Below, piece after piece: positions 11,014 to 23,174 of a stretch of 64,000 bases of DNA. The DNA comes from Carallia brachiata (Eukaryota > Streptophyta > Magnoliopsida > Malpighiales > Rhizophoraceae). Position 1 is the stretch's first letter. Each line of letters begins with the position of its first letter. The notes below the pieces were generated by a model. The model was not told the origin of the DNA and did no database searches. It saw only the letters and a list, made by a program, of their open reading frames with translations. Where the stretch lies: assembly GCA_021464245.1 (NCBI GenBank), contig JADCRB010000035.1, forward strand, positions 1,135,583 through 1,199,582, given 5' to 3'. A program made the translations under genes and the position numbers.

Positions 11014-14000
11014 CAATTGATCATGATTTGCATTTGTTACTTGCATAAAACCATTTGTGGTATGAATAAAGAGTCTAAATCACTTCATTTCATACAAATA
11101 AGTGATTTTCTTTCATTTTAATGGCTTATTTAACCCAAATTACACTTAAATGAAGCATTAATGCTTACAAAAACCTTTAATTCAATGCAAAACATTTTCA
11201 CACCCTTTTGGGGAGTTGAATGCATTAAATTCCATCTAATAAGTGTGCAATTGATCATGATTTGCATTTGTTACTTGCATAAAACCATTTGTGGCATGAA
11301 TAAAGAGTTTAGATGACTTCATTTCATACAAATAAGTGATTTTCTTTCATTTTAATTGCTTATTTAACCCAAATTACACTTAAATGATGCATTAATGCTT
11401 ATAAAAACCATTAATTTCAATGAAAAAGCATTTTCAACACTTTTGGGGAGTTAAAACCATTAAATTACATCTAATAATTGCAATTGATCATGATTTACGT
11501 TTATTAGTTCCATAAAACCATTTGTGCCATGAATAAAGAGTTAAATCACTTCATTACATGCAAATAAGTGATTTTCTTTCATTTTAATGACTTATTTAAC
11601 CAAATTACACTTAAATGAAGCATTAATGCTTACAAAAACCTTTAATTTCAATGCAAAAATTTTTCAACACTTTTGGGGAGTTAATGCACTAAATTCATCT
11701 AATAAGTATGCAATTGATCATGATTTGCCTTTATTAGTTGTAAAAATTTTGTGGTATGAATAAAGAGTCTAAATCACTTCATTTCATACAAAGAAGTGAT
11801 TTTCTTTCATTTTAATGCTTATTTAACCCAAATTACACTTAAATGAAGCATTAATGCTTACAAAAACCTTTAATTTCAATGCAAAAGCATTTTCAACACC
11901 TTTTGGGGAGTTGAATGCATTAAATTCCATCTAATAAGTGTGCAATTGATCATGATTTGCATTTATTTGTTCATAAAACCATTTGTGGCATGAATAAATA
12001 GTCTAAATCACTTCATTTCATGCAAAAAGTGATTTTCTTTCAAATTAATGGCTTATTTAACCCAAATTACACTTAAAAGCATTAATGCTTACAAAAACCT
12101 TTAATTCAATGCAAAAGCATTTTCACATTCACGCCTTTTGGGGAGTTGAATGCATTAAATTCCATCTAATAAGTGTGCAATTGATCATGATTTGCATTTG
12201 TTATTATTGCATAAAACCATTTGTGGTATGAATAAAGAGTTAGATGACTTCATTTCATGCAAATAAGTGATTTTCTTTCATTTTAATTGCTTATTTAACC
12301 AAATTACACTTAAATGATGCATTAATGCTTACAAAAACCTTAATTTCAATGAAAAGCATTTTCAACACTTTTGGGGAGTTAAACATTAAATTCATCTAAT
12401 AAGTTGCAATTGATCATGATTTGCGTTTATTAGTTCATAAAACCATTTGTGCCATGAATAAAGAGTTAAATCACTTCATTACATGCAAATAAGTGATTTT
12501 CTTTCATTTTAATGACTTATTTAACCCAAATTACACTTAAATGAAGCATTAATGCTTACAAAAACCTTTAATTTCAATGCAAAAAGCATTTTCAACACTT
12601 TTGGGGAGTTAAATGCATAAATTTCATCTAATAAGTATGCAATTGATCATGATTTGCCTTTATTAGTTGTATAAAACATTTGTGTGAATAAAGAGTCTAA
12701 ATCACTTCATTTCATACAAAGAAGTGATTTTCTTTCATTTTAATGCTTATTTAACCCAAATTACACTTAAATGAAGCATTAATGCTTAAAAACCTTTAAT
12801 TTCAATGCAAAAGCATTTTCAACACTTTTGGGAGTTGAATGCATTAAATTCCATCTAATAAGTGTGCAATTGATCATGATTTGCATTTGTTACTTGCATA
12901 AAACCATTTGTGCATGAATAAAGAGTTTAGATGACTTCATTTATGCAAATAAGTGATTTTCTTTCATTTTAATTGCTTATTTAACCCAAATTACACTTAA
13001 ATGATGCATTAATGCTTATAAAAACCATTAATTTCAATTGAAAAAGCATTTTCAACACTTTTTGGGCAGTTAAAGCATTAAATTCATCTAATAAGTGTGC
13101 AATTGATCATGATTTGCGTTTATTAGTTCCATAAACCATTTGTGCCATGAATAAAGAGTCTAAATCACTTCATTACATGCAAATAAGTGATTTTCTTTCA
13201 TTTTAATGACTTATTTAACTCAAATTACACTTAAATGAAGCATTAATGCTTACAAAAACCTTTAATTTCAATGCAAAAAGCATTTTCAACACCTTTTGGG
13301 GAGTTAAATGCACTAAATTTCATCTAATAAGTATGCAATTGATCATGATTTGCCTTTATTAGTTGTATAAAACCATTTGTGGTATGAATATACAGTCTAA
13401 ATCACTTCATTTCATGCAAAGAAGTGATTTTCTTTCATTTTAATGGCTTATTTAACCCAAATTACACTTAAATGAAGCATTAATGCTTACAAAAACCTTT
13501 AACTTCAATGCAAAACGCATTTTCAACACCTTTTGGGGAGTTGAATGCATTAAATTCCATCTAATAAGTGTGCAATTGATCATGATTTGCGTTTGTTACT
13601 TGCATAAAACCATTTTGGCATGAATAAGAGTCTAAATCACTTCATTTCATGCAAATAAGTGATTTTCTTTCATTTTAATGGCTTATTAACCCAAATTACA
13701 CTTAAATGATGCATTAATGCTATAAAAACCATTAATTTCAATTGAAAAAGCATTTTCAACACTTTTTGGGCAGTTGAAAACATTAATTCCATCTAATAAG
13801 TGTGCAATTGATCATGATTTGCATTTATTAGTTCCATAAAACCATTTGTGCCATGAATAAAGAGTCTAAATCACTTCATTACATGCAAATAAGTGATTTT
13901 CTTCATTTTAATGACTTATTAACCCAAATTACACTTAAATGAAGCATTAATGCTTAAAAACCTTTAATTTCAATGCAAAAAGCATTTTCAACACTTTTGG

Positions 14001-14970
14001 GGAGTTAAATGCACTAAATTTCATCTAATAAGTATGCAATTGATCATGATTTGCCTTTATTAGTTGTATAAAATCATTTGTGGTATGAATAAAGTCTAAA
14101 TCACTTCATTTCATACAAAGAAGTGATTTCTTTCATTTTAATGACTTATTTAACCCAAATTACACTTAAATGAAGCATTAATGCTTACAAAAACCTTTAA
14201 TTTCAATGCAAAACGCATTTTCAACACCTTTTGGGAGTTGAATGCATTAAATTCCATCAAATAAGTATGCAATTGATCATGATTTGCGTTTGTTACTTGC
14301 ATAAAACCATTTGGCATGAATAAAGAGTCTAAATCACTTCATTTCATGCAAATAAGTGATTTTCTTTCATTTTAATGGCTTATTTAACCCAAATTACACT
14401 TAAATGAAGCATTAATGCTTACAAAAACCTTTAATTCCAATGCAAAAAGCATTTTCAACGCCTTTTGGGGAGTTGAATGCATTAAATTCCATCTAATAAG
14501 TGTGCAATTGATCATGATTTGCATTTGTTACTTGCATAAAACCATTTGTGCATGAATAAAGAGTTTAATGACTTCATTTCATGCAAATAAGTGATTTTCT
14601 TTCATTTTAATTGCTTATTTAACCCAAATTACACTTAAATGATGCATTAATGCTTATAAAACCATTAATTTCAATTGAAAAAGCATTTTCAACACTTTTT
14701 GGGGAGTTAAAACCATTAAATTACATCTAATAATGTGCAATTGATCATGATTCGTTTATTAGTTCCATAAAACCATTTGTGCCATGAATAAAGAGTCTAA
14801 ATCACTTCATTACATGCAAATAAGTGATTTTCTTTCATTTTAATGACTTATTTAACTCAAATTACACTTAAATGAAGCATTAATGCTTACAAAAACCTTT
14901 AATTTCAATGCAAAAAGCATTTTCAACACCTTTTGGGAGTTAAATGCACTAAATTTCATCTAATAAGTAG
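11014..14970. repeat. 20-monomer higher-order repeat, copy 3, first 17 monomers
   Basis: It is collinear with the two preceding units for 17 monomers. P marks lie near 11527, 12450, 13145, 13850 and 14780, and GAATATACAG (13386) matches its counterpart at about 8728. At 14971 the expected S/V monomer is replaced by a Q2-type monomer and the order departs from the 20-mer. Single-base losses are frequent from 11160 to 13100. The break probably marks an unequal-exchange or assembly junction. Confidence 0.8.
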
Positions 14971-16611
14971 CAATTGATCATGATTTGCCTTATTAGTTGT
15001 ATAAAACCATTTGTGGTATGAATATAGTGTAAATCACTTCATTTCATGCAAAGAAGTGATTTTCTTTCATTTTAATGGCTTATTTAACCCAAATTACACT
15101 TAAATGAAGCATTAATGCTTACAAAAACCTTTAACTTCAACAAAAGCATTTTCAACACTTTTGGGGAGTTAATGACATTAATTCCATCTAATAAGTGTGC
15201 AATTGATCATGATTTGCATTTGTTTCTTGCATAAAACCATTTGTGGCATGAATAAAGAGTTAATGACTTCATTTCATGCAAATAAGTGATTTTCTTTCAT
15301 TTTAATTGCTTATTTAACCCAAATTACACTTAAATGATGCATTAATGCTTATAAAAACCATTTTTCAATTGAAAAACATTTTCAACACTTTTGGGCAGTT
15401 AAAGCATTAAATTCCATCTAATAAGTGTGCAATTGATCATGATTTGCGTTTATTAGTTCCATAAAACATTTGTGCCATGAATAAAGAGTCTAAATCACTT
15501 CATTACATGCAAATAAGTGATTTTCTTTCATTTTAATGACTTATTTAACCCAAATTACACTTAAATGAAGCATTAATGCTTACAAAAACCTTTAATTTCA
15601 ATGCAAAAAGCATTTTCAACACTTTTGGGGAGTTAAATGCACTAAATTTCATCTAATAAGTATGCAATTGATCATGATTTGCTTTATTAGTTGTATAAAA
15701 CATTTGTGGTATGAATAAAGAGTCTAAATCACTTCATTTCATCAAAGAGTGATTTCTTTCATTTTAATGCTTATTTAACCCAAATTACACTTAAATAAAG
15801 CATTAATACTTACAAAAAACCTTTTAATTTCAATGCAAAACGCCTTTTCAACACCTTTTGGGAGTTTGAATATGCATTAAATTGCATCAAATAAGTGTGC
15901 AATTGATCATGATTTGCGTTTGTACTTTCATAAAACCATTTTGGCATGAATAAGGAGTCTAAATCACGTCATTTCATGCAAAGAAGTGATTTTTCTTTCA
16001 TTTTAATGCTTTTTAACCCAATTAAACTTAAATGAAGCATTAATGCTTACAAAACCATTTAATTTCAATGCAAAACGCATTTTAACACTTTGGGTAGTTA
16101 AATGCACCAAATTTCATCTAATAAGTGTGCAATTGATCATGATTTACCTTTATTAGTTGCATATAATAAAACCATTTGTGGCATGAATAAAGAGTCTAAA
16201 TGACTTCATTTCATGCAAAGAAGTGATTTTCTTTCATTTTAATGTCTTATTTAACCCAAATTACACTTAAATGTAGCATTAATGCTTACAAAAACCTTTA
16301 ATTTCAATGCAAAAAGCATTTTCAACACCTTTTGGGGAGTTAAATGCACTAAATTTCATCTAATAAGTATGCAATTGATCATGATTTGCCTTTATTCGTT
16401 GCATAAAACCATTTGTGGTATGAATATACAGTCTAAATCACTTCATTTCATGCAAAGAAGTGATTTTCTTCATTTAATGGCTATTTAACCCAAATTACAC
16501 TTAAATGTAGCATTAATGCTTACAAAAACCTTTAACTTCAACGTAAAAAGCATTTTCAACGCCTTTGGGAGTTAAGACATTAATTCCATCTAATAAGTGT
16601 GCAATTGATCA
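14971..16611. repeat. Satellite segment of mixed monomer order
   Basis: The monomers are Q2 (14971), R' (15200), P (15430), Q (15665), V (15900), U (16130) and Q3 (16372, with GAATATACAG). Indels are common, including ATATAATAAAACC near 16160 and extra bases near 15865. The run connects the broken third 20-mer to the pentamer region. There is no gene. Confidence 0.7.
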
Positions 16612-17762
16612 TGATTTGCATTTATTTGTTCCATAAAACCATTTGTGGCATGAATAACTAGTCTAAATCACTTCATTTCATGCAAAAAAGTGAGTTTCTT
16701 ACATATTAATGACTTATTTAACCCAAATTACACTTCAATGAAGCATTAATGCTTACAAAAACCGTTAATTTCAATGCAAAATGCATTTTCAACACCTTTT
16801 GGGGAGTTGAATGCATTAAATTCTATCTAATAAGCGTTGCAATTGATCATGATTTGCATTTGTACTTGCATAAAACCATTTGTGGTATGAATAAAGAGTC
16901 TAAATCACTTCATTTCATAATAAGTGATTTTCTTTCATTTTAATGGCTTATTTAACCCAAATTACACTTAAATGAAGCATTAATGCTTACAAAAACTTTA
17001 ATTCCAATGCAAAAAGCATTTTCAACCCTTTGGGGAGTTGAATGTATTAAATTCCATCTAATAAGTGTGCAATTGATCATGATTTGCATTTGTTACTTGC
17101 ATAAAACCATTTGGCATGAATAAGAGTTTAGATGACTTCATTCATGCAAATAAGTGATTTTCTTTCATTTTAATTGCTTATTTAACCCAAATTACACTTA
17201 AATGATGCATTAATGCTTATAAAAACCATTAATTTCAATTGAAAAAGCATTTTCAACACTTTTTGGGGAGTTAAAACCATTAAATTACATCTAATAATTG
17301 TGCAATTGATCGTGATTTACGTTTATTAGTTCCATAAAACCATTTGTGCCATGAATAAAGAGTCTAAATCACTTCATTACATGCAAATAAGTGATTTTCT
17401 TTCATTTTAATGACTTATTTAACTCAAATTACACTAATGAAGTATTAATGCTTACAAAAACCTTTAATTTCAATGCAAAAGCATTTCAACACCTTTTGGG
17501 GAGTTAAATGCACTAAATTCATCTATAAGTGCAATTGATCATGATTTGCCTTTATAGTTGCATAAAACCATTTGTGGTATGAATATACAGTCTAAATCAC
17601 TTCATTTCATGCAAAAAAGTGATTTCTTTCATTTTAATGGCTTATTAACCACAAATTACACTTAAATGTAGCATTAATGCTTACAAAAACCTTTAACTTC
17701 AACGTAAAAAGCATTTCAACGCCTTTTGGGAGTTAAAGACATTAATTCCATCTAATAAGTGG
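16612..17762. repeat. 5-monomer higher-order repeat S-T-R-P-Q3, copy 1
   Basis: The monomers start at 16612 (S, with AATAACTAGTC), 16840 (T, with AAAACCGTTAATTTC), 17070 (R), 17303 (P) and 17532 (Q3, with GAATATACAG). The following five monomers repeat this order and these private marks. The unit is slightly short at 1151 bp because of small deletions. Confidence 0.8.
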
Positions 17763-18942
17763 CAATTGATCATGATTTGCATTTATTTGTTCCAAAAACC
17801 ATTTGTGCATGAATAACTAGTCTAAATCACTTCATTTCATGCAAAAAAGTGAGTTTCTTACATATTAATGACTTATTTAACCCAAATTACACTTCAATGA
17901 AGCATTAATGCTTACAAAAACCGTTAATTTCAATGCAAATTGCATTTTCAACACCTTTTGGGGAGTTGAATGCATTAAATTCTATCTAATAAGCGTGCAA
18001 TTGATCATGATTTGCATTTGTTACTTGCATAAAACCATTTGTGGTATGAATAAAGAGTCTAAATCACTTCATTTCATACAAATAAGTGATTTTCTTTCAT
18101 TTTAATGGCTTATTTAACCCAAATTACACTTAAATGAAGCATTAATGCTTACAAAAACCTTTAATTCCAATGCAAAAAGCATTTTCAACGCCCTTTGGGG
18201 AGTTGAATGCATTAAATTCCATCTAATAAGTGTGCAATTGATCATGATTTGCATTTGTTACTTGCGTAAAACCATTTGTGGCATGAATAAAGAGTTTAGA
18301 TGACTTCATTTCATGCAAATAAGTGATTTTCTTTCATTTTAATTGCTTATTTAACCCAAATTACACTTAAATGATGCATTAATGCTTATAAAAACCATTA
18401 ATTTCAATTGAAAAAGCATTTTCAAGACTTTTTGGCGAGTTAAAACCATTAAATTACATCTAATAATTGTGCAATTGATCATGATTTACGTTTATTAGTT
18501 CCATAAAACCATTTGTGCCATGAATAAAGAGTCTAAATCACTTCATTACATGCAAATAAGTGATTTTCTTTCATTTTAATGACTTATTTAACTCAAATTA
18601 CACTTAAATGAAGCATTAATGCTTACAAAAACCTTTAATTTCAATGCAAAAAGCATTTTCAACACCTTTTGGGGAGTTAAATGCACAATTTCATCTAATA
18701 AGTATGCAATTGATCATGATTTGCCTTTATTAGTTGCATAAAAACCATTTGTGGTATGAATATACAGTCTAAATCACTTCATTCATGCAAAGAAGTGATT
18801 TTCTTTCATTTTAATGGCTTATTTAACCCAAATTACACTTAATGAAGCATTAATGCTTACAAAAACCTTTAACTGCAATGCAAAACGCATTTTCAACACC
18901 TTTTGGGGAGTTGAATGCATTAAATTCCATCTAATAAGTGTG
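17763..18942. repeat. 5-monomer higher-order repeat S-T-R-P-Q3, copy 2
   Basis: Monomer starts are 17763, 17998, 18235, 18472 and 18707. It shares AATAACTAGTC, AAAACCGTTAATTTC and GAATATACAG with the unit before it. A Q3-S-T-R-P run recurs with looser similarity from 19888. After 18942 the order changes to R', V, U. Confidence 0.8.
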
Positions 18943-19650
18943 CAATTGATCATGATTTGCATTTGTTTCTTGCATAAAACCATTTGTGGCATGAATAAAG
19001 AGTTTAGATGACTTCATTTCATGCAAATAAGTGATTTTCTTTCATTTTAATTGCTTATTTAACCTAAATACACTTAAATGATGCATTAATGCTTATAAAA
19101 ACCATTAATTTCAATTGAAAAAGCATTTTCAACACTTTTTGGGCAGTTCAAAGCATTAAATTCCATCTAATAAGTGTGCAATTGATCATGATTTGCGTTT
19201 GTTACTTGCATAAAACCATTTTTGGCATGAATAAGGAGTCTAAATCACTTCATTTCATGCAAATAAGTGATTTTCTTTCATTTTAATGACTTATTTAACC
19301 CAAATTACACTTAAATGAAGCATTAATGCTTACAAAAACATTTAATTTCAATGCAAAACGCATTTTAACACCCTTTGGGTAGTTAAATGCACCAAATTTC
19401 ATCTAATAAGTGTGCAATTGATCATGATTTACCTTTATTAGTTGCATAAAACCATTTGTGGCATGAATAAAGAGTCTAAATGACTTCATTTCATGCAAAG
19501 AAGTGATTTTCTTTCATTTTAATGTCTTATTTAACCCAAATTACACTTAAATGTAGCATTAATGCTTACAAAAACCTTTAACTTCAACGTAAAAAGCATT
19601 TTCAACGCCTTTTGGGGAGTTGAAGACATTAATTCCATCTAATAAGTGTG

Positions 19651-19887
19651 CAATTGATCATGATTTGCATTTATTTGTTCCATAAAACCATTTGTGGCAT
19701 GAATAACTAGTCTAAATCACTTCATTTCATGCAAAAAAGTGAGTTTCTTTCATTTTAATGACTTATTTAACTCAAATTACACATAAATGAAGTATTAATG
19801 CTTACAAAAACCTTTAATTTCAATGCAAAAAGCATTTTCAACACCTTTTGGGGAGTTAAATGCACTAAATTTGATCTAATAAGTATG
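19651..19887. repeat. Chimeric monomer S/P
   Basis: The left half is S-type (TTATTTGTTCC, AATAACTAGTC and AAAAAAGTGAGTTTCTT). The right half is P-type (TTTAATGACTTATTTAACTC, AGTTAAATGCACTAAATTT and AATAAGTATG). The switch falls between GAGTTTCTT and AATGACTT. Neighbouring S monomers at 17763 and 20124 keep S marks throughout, so this is probably a recombinant monomer. Confidence 0.65.
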
Positions 19888-20597
19888 CAATTGATCATGA
19901 TTTGCCTTTATTAGTTGCATAAAACCATTTGTGGTATGAATATACAGTCTAAATCACTTCATTTCATGCAAAGAAGTGATTTTCTTTCATTTTAATGGCT
20001 TATTTAACCCAAATTACACTTAAATGTAGCATTAATGCTTACAAAAACCTTTAACTTCAACGTAAAAAGCATTTTCAACGCCTTTTGGGGAGTTAAAGAC
20101 ATTAATTCCATCTAATAAGTGTGCAATTGATCATGATTTGCATTTATTTGTTCCATAAAACCATTTGTGGCATGAATAACTAGTTTAAATCACTTCATTT
20201 CATGCAAAAAAGTGAGTTTCTTACATATTAATGGCTTATTTAACTCAAATTACACTTCAATGAAGCATTAATGCTTACAAAAACCGTTAATTTCAATGCA
20301 AAATGCATTTTCAACACCTTTTGGGGAGTTGAATGCATTAAATTCTATCTAATAAGCGTGCAATTGATCATGATTTGCATTTGTTACTTGCATAAAACCA
20401 TTTGTGGTATGAATAAAGAGTCTAAATCACTTCATTTCATACAAATAAGTGATTTTCTTTCATTTTAATGGCTTATTTAACCCAAATTACACTTAAATGA
20501 AGCATTAATGCTTACAAAAACCTTTAATTCCAATGCAAAACGCATTTTCAACGCCTTTTGGGGAGTTGAATGCATTAAATTCCATCTAATAAGTGTG

Positions 20598-20813
20598 CAA
20601 TTGATCATGATTTGCATTTGTTTCTTGCATAAAACCATTTTAGGACTTCATTTCATGCAAATAAGTGATTTTATTTCATTTTAATTGCTTATTTAACCTA
20701 AATTACACTTAAATGATGCATTAATGCTTATAAAAACCATTAATTTCAATTGAAAAAGAATTTTCAACACTTTTTGGGCAGTTCAAAGCATTAAATTCCA
20801 TCTAATAAGTGTG
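20598..20813. repeat. Shortened R' monomer with 21-bp internal deletion
   Basis: After ATAAAACCATTT the sequence jumps to TAGGACTTC. The GTGGCATGAATAAAGAG portion and adjacent bases are missing, leaving a 216-bp monomer where R copies are 237 bp. The junction sits in TTTAG-like microhomology, which suits replication slippage or end joining. The rest of the monomer is intact. Confidence 0.8.
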
Positions 20814-21524
20814 CAATTGATCATGATTTGCGTTTATTAGTTCCATAAAACCATTTGTGCCATGAATAAAGAGTCTAAATCACTTCATTACATGCAAATA
20901 AGTGATTTTCTTTCATTTTAATGACTTATTTAAGCCAAATTACACTTAAATGAAGCATTAATGCTTACAAAAACCTTTCATTTCAATGCAAAAAGCATTT
21001 TCAACACCTTTTGGGGAGTTAAATGCACTAAATTTCATCTAATAAGTATGCATTTGATCATGATTTGCCTTTATTAGTTGTATAAAATCATTTGTGGTAT
21101 GAATAAAGAGTCTAAATCACTTCATTTCATACAAAGAAGTGATTTTCTTTCATTTTAATAGCTTATTTAACCCAAATTACCCTTAAATGAAGCATTAATG
21201 CTTTTAAAAACCTTTAATTTCAATGCAAAATACATTTTCAACACCTTTTGGGTAGTTGAATGCATTAAATTCCATCTAATAAGTGTGCAATTGATCATGA
21301 TTTGCATTTGTTACTTGCTTAAAACCATTTGTAGCATGAATAAAGAGTTTAGATGACTTCATTTAATGCAAATAAGTGATTTTCTTTCTTTTTAATTGCT
21401 TATTTAACCCAAATTACACTTAAATGATGCATTAATGCTTATAAAAACCATTAATTTCAATTGAAAAAGCATTTTCAACACTTTTTGGGCAGTTCAAAGC
21501 ATTAAATTCCATCTAATAAGTGTG

Positions 21525-21761
21525 CAATTGATCATGATTTGCGTTTATTAGTTCCATAAAACCATTTGTGCCATGAATAAAGAGTCTAAATCACTTCATT
21601 ACATGCAAATAAGTGATTTTCTTTCATTTTAATGACTTATTTAACCCAAATTACACTTAAATGAAGCATTAATGCTTACAAAAACCTTTAATTCCAATGC
21701 AAAAAGCATTTTCAACGCCTTTTGGGGAGTTGAATGCATTAAATTCCATCTAATAAGTGTG
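21525..21761. repeat. Chimeric monomer P/T
   Basis: The left part is P (TTAGTTCCATA, GTGCCATG, CATTACATG and AATGACTT). The right part is T (AATTCCAATGC, AACGCCTTTTGGGG and AGTTGAATGCATT). The switch lies between AATGACTT and AATTCCAATG, a span that includes the AAGCATTAATGCTT palindrome. Confidence 0.6.
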
Positions 21762-23174
21762 CAATTGATCATGATTTGCATTTGTTACTTGCATAAAACC
21801 ATTTGTGGCATGAATAAAGAGTTTAGATGACTTCATTTCATGCAAATAAGTGATTTTCTTTCATTTTAATGGCTTATTTAACCTAAATTACGCTTAAATG
21901 AAGCATTAATGCTCACAAAAACCTTTAATGTCAATGCAAAACGCATTTTCAACACCTTTTGGGAGTTGAATGCATTAAATTCCATCAAATAAGTATGCAA
22001 CTGATCATGATTTGCGTTTGTTACCTGCATAAAACCATTTGTGGCATGAATAAAGTGTCTAAATCACTTCATTACATGCAAATAAGTGATTTTCTTTCAT
22101 TTTAATGGCTTATTTAACCCAAATTACACTTAAATGAAGCATTAATGCTTACAAAAACCTTTAATTCCAATGCAAAAAGCATTTTCAACGCCTTTTGGGG
22201 AGTTGAATGCATTAAATTCCATCTAATAGTGTGCAATTGATCTGATTTGCATTTGTTACTTGCATAAAACCATTTGTGGCATGAATAAGAGTTTAGATGA
22301 CATCTTCATGCAAATAAGTGATTTCTTTCATTTTAATTTGCTTATTTAACCCAAATTACACTTAAATGATGCATTAATGCTTATAAAAACCATTAATTTC
22401 AACTGAAAAAGCATTTTCAACACTTTTTGGGGAGTTAAAACCATTAAATTACATCTAATAATTGTGAAATTGATTATGATTTACGTTTATTAGTTCCATA
22501 AAACCATTTGTGCCATGAATAAAGAGTCTAAATCACTTCATTACATGCAAATAAGTGATTTTCTTTCATTTTAATGACTTATTTAACTCAAATTACACTT
22601 AAATGAAGCATTAATGCTTACAAAAACCTTTAATTTCAATGCAAAAAGCATTTTCAACACCTTTTGGGGAGTTAAATGCACGAAATTTCATCTAATAAGT
22701 ATGCAATTGATCATGATTTGCCTTTATTAGTTGCATAAAACCATTTGTGGTATGAATATACAGTCTAAATCACTTCATTTTATGCAAAGAAGTGATTTTC
22801 TTTCATTTTAATGGCTTATTTAACCCAAATTACACTTAAATGTAGCATTAATGCTTACAAAAACCTTTAAATTCAACGTAAAAAGCATTTTCAACGCCTT
22901 TTGGGGAGTTAAGGCATTAATTCCATCTAATAAGTGTGCAATTGATCATGATTTGCATTTATTTGTTCCATAAAACCATTTGTGGCATGAATAAATAGTC
23001 TAAATCACTTCATTTCATGCAAAAAAGTGAGTTTCTTACATTTAATGGCTTATTTAACCCAAATTACACTTCAATGAAGCATTAATGCTTACAAAAACCG
23101 TTAATTTCAATGCAAAACGCATTTTCAACACCTTTTGGGGAGTTGAATGCATTAAATTCTATCTAATAAGCGTG

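Larger units (their letters stand above)
18943..23174. repeat. Satellite segment of mixed order with partial pentamer copies
   Basis: The order is R' (18943), V, U, an S/P chimera (19651), Q3 (19888), S (20124), T (20361), a shortened R' (20598), P (20814), Q, R', a P/T chimera (21525), R- and V-like monomers, P, Q3 and S. The Q3-S-T-R-P run is a third, altered pentamer. Most sequence here is clean apart from about 22225-22330. There is no gene. Confidence 0.7.
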
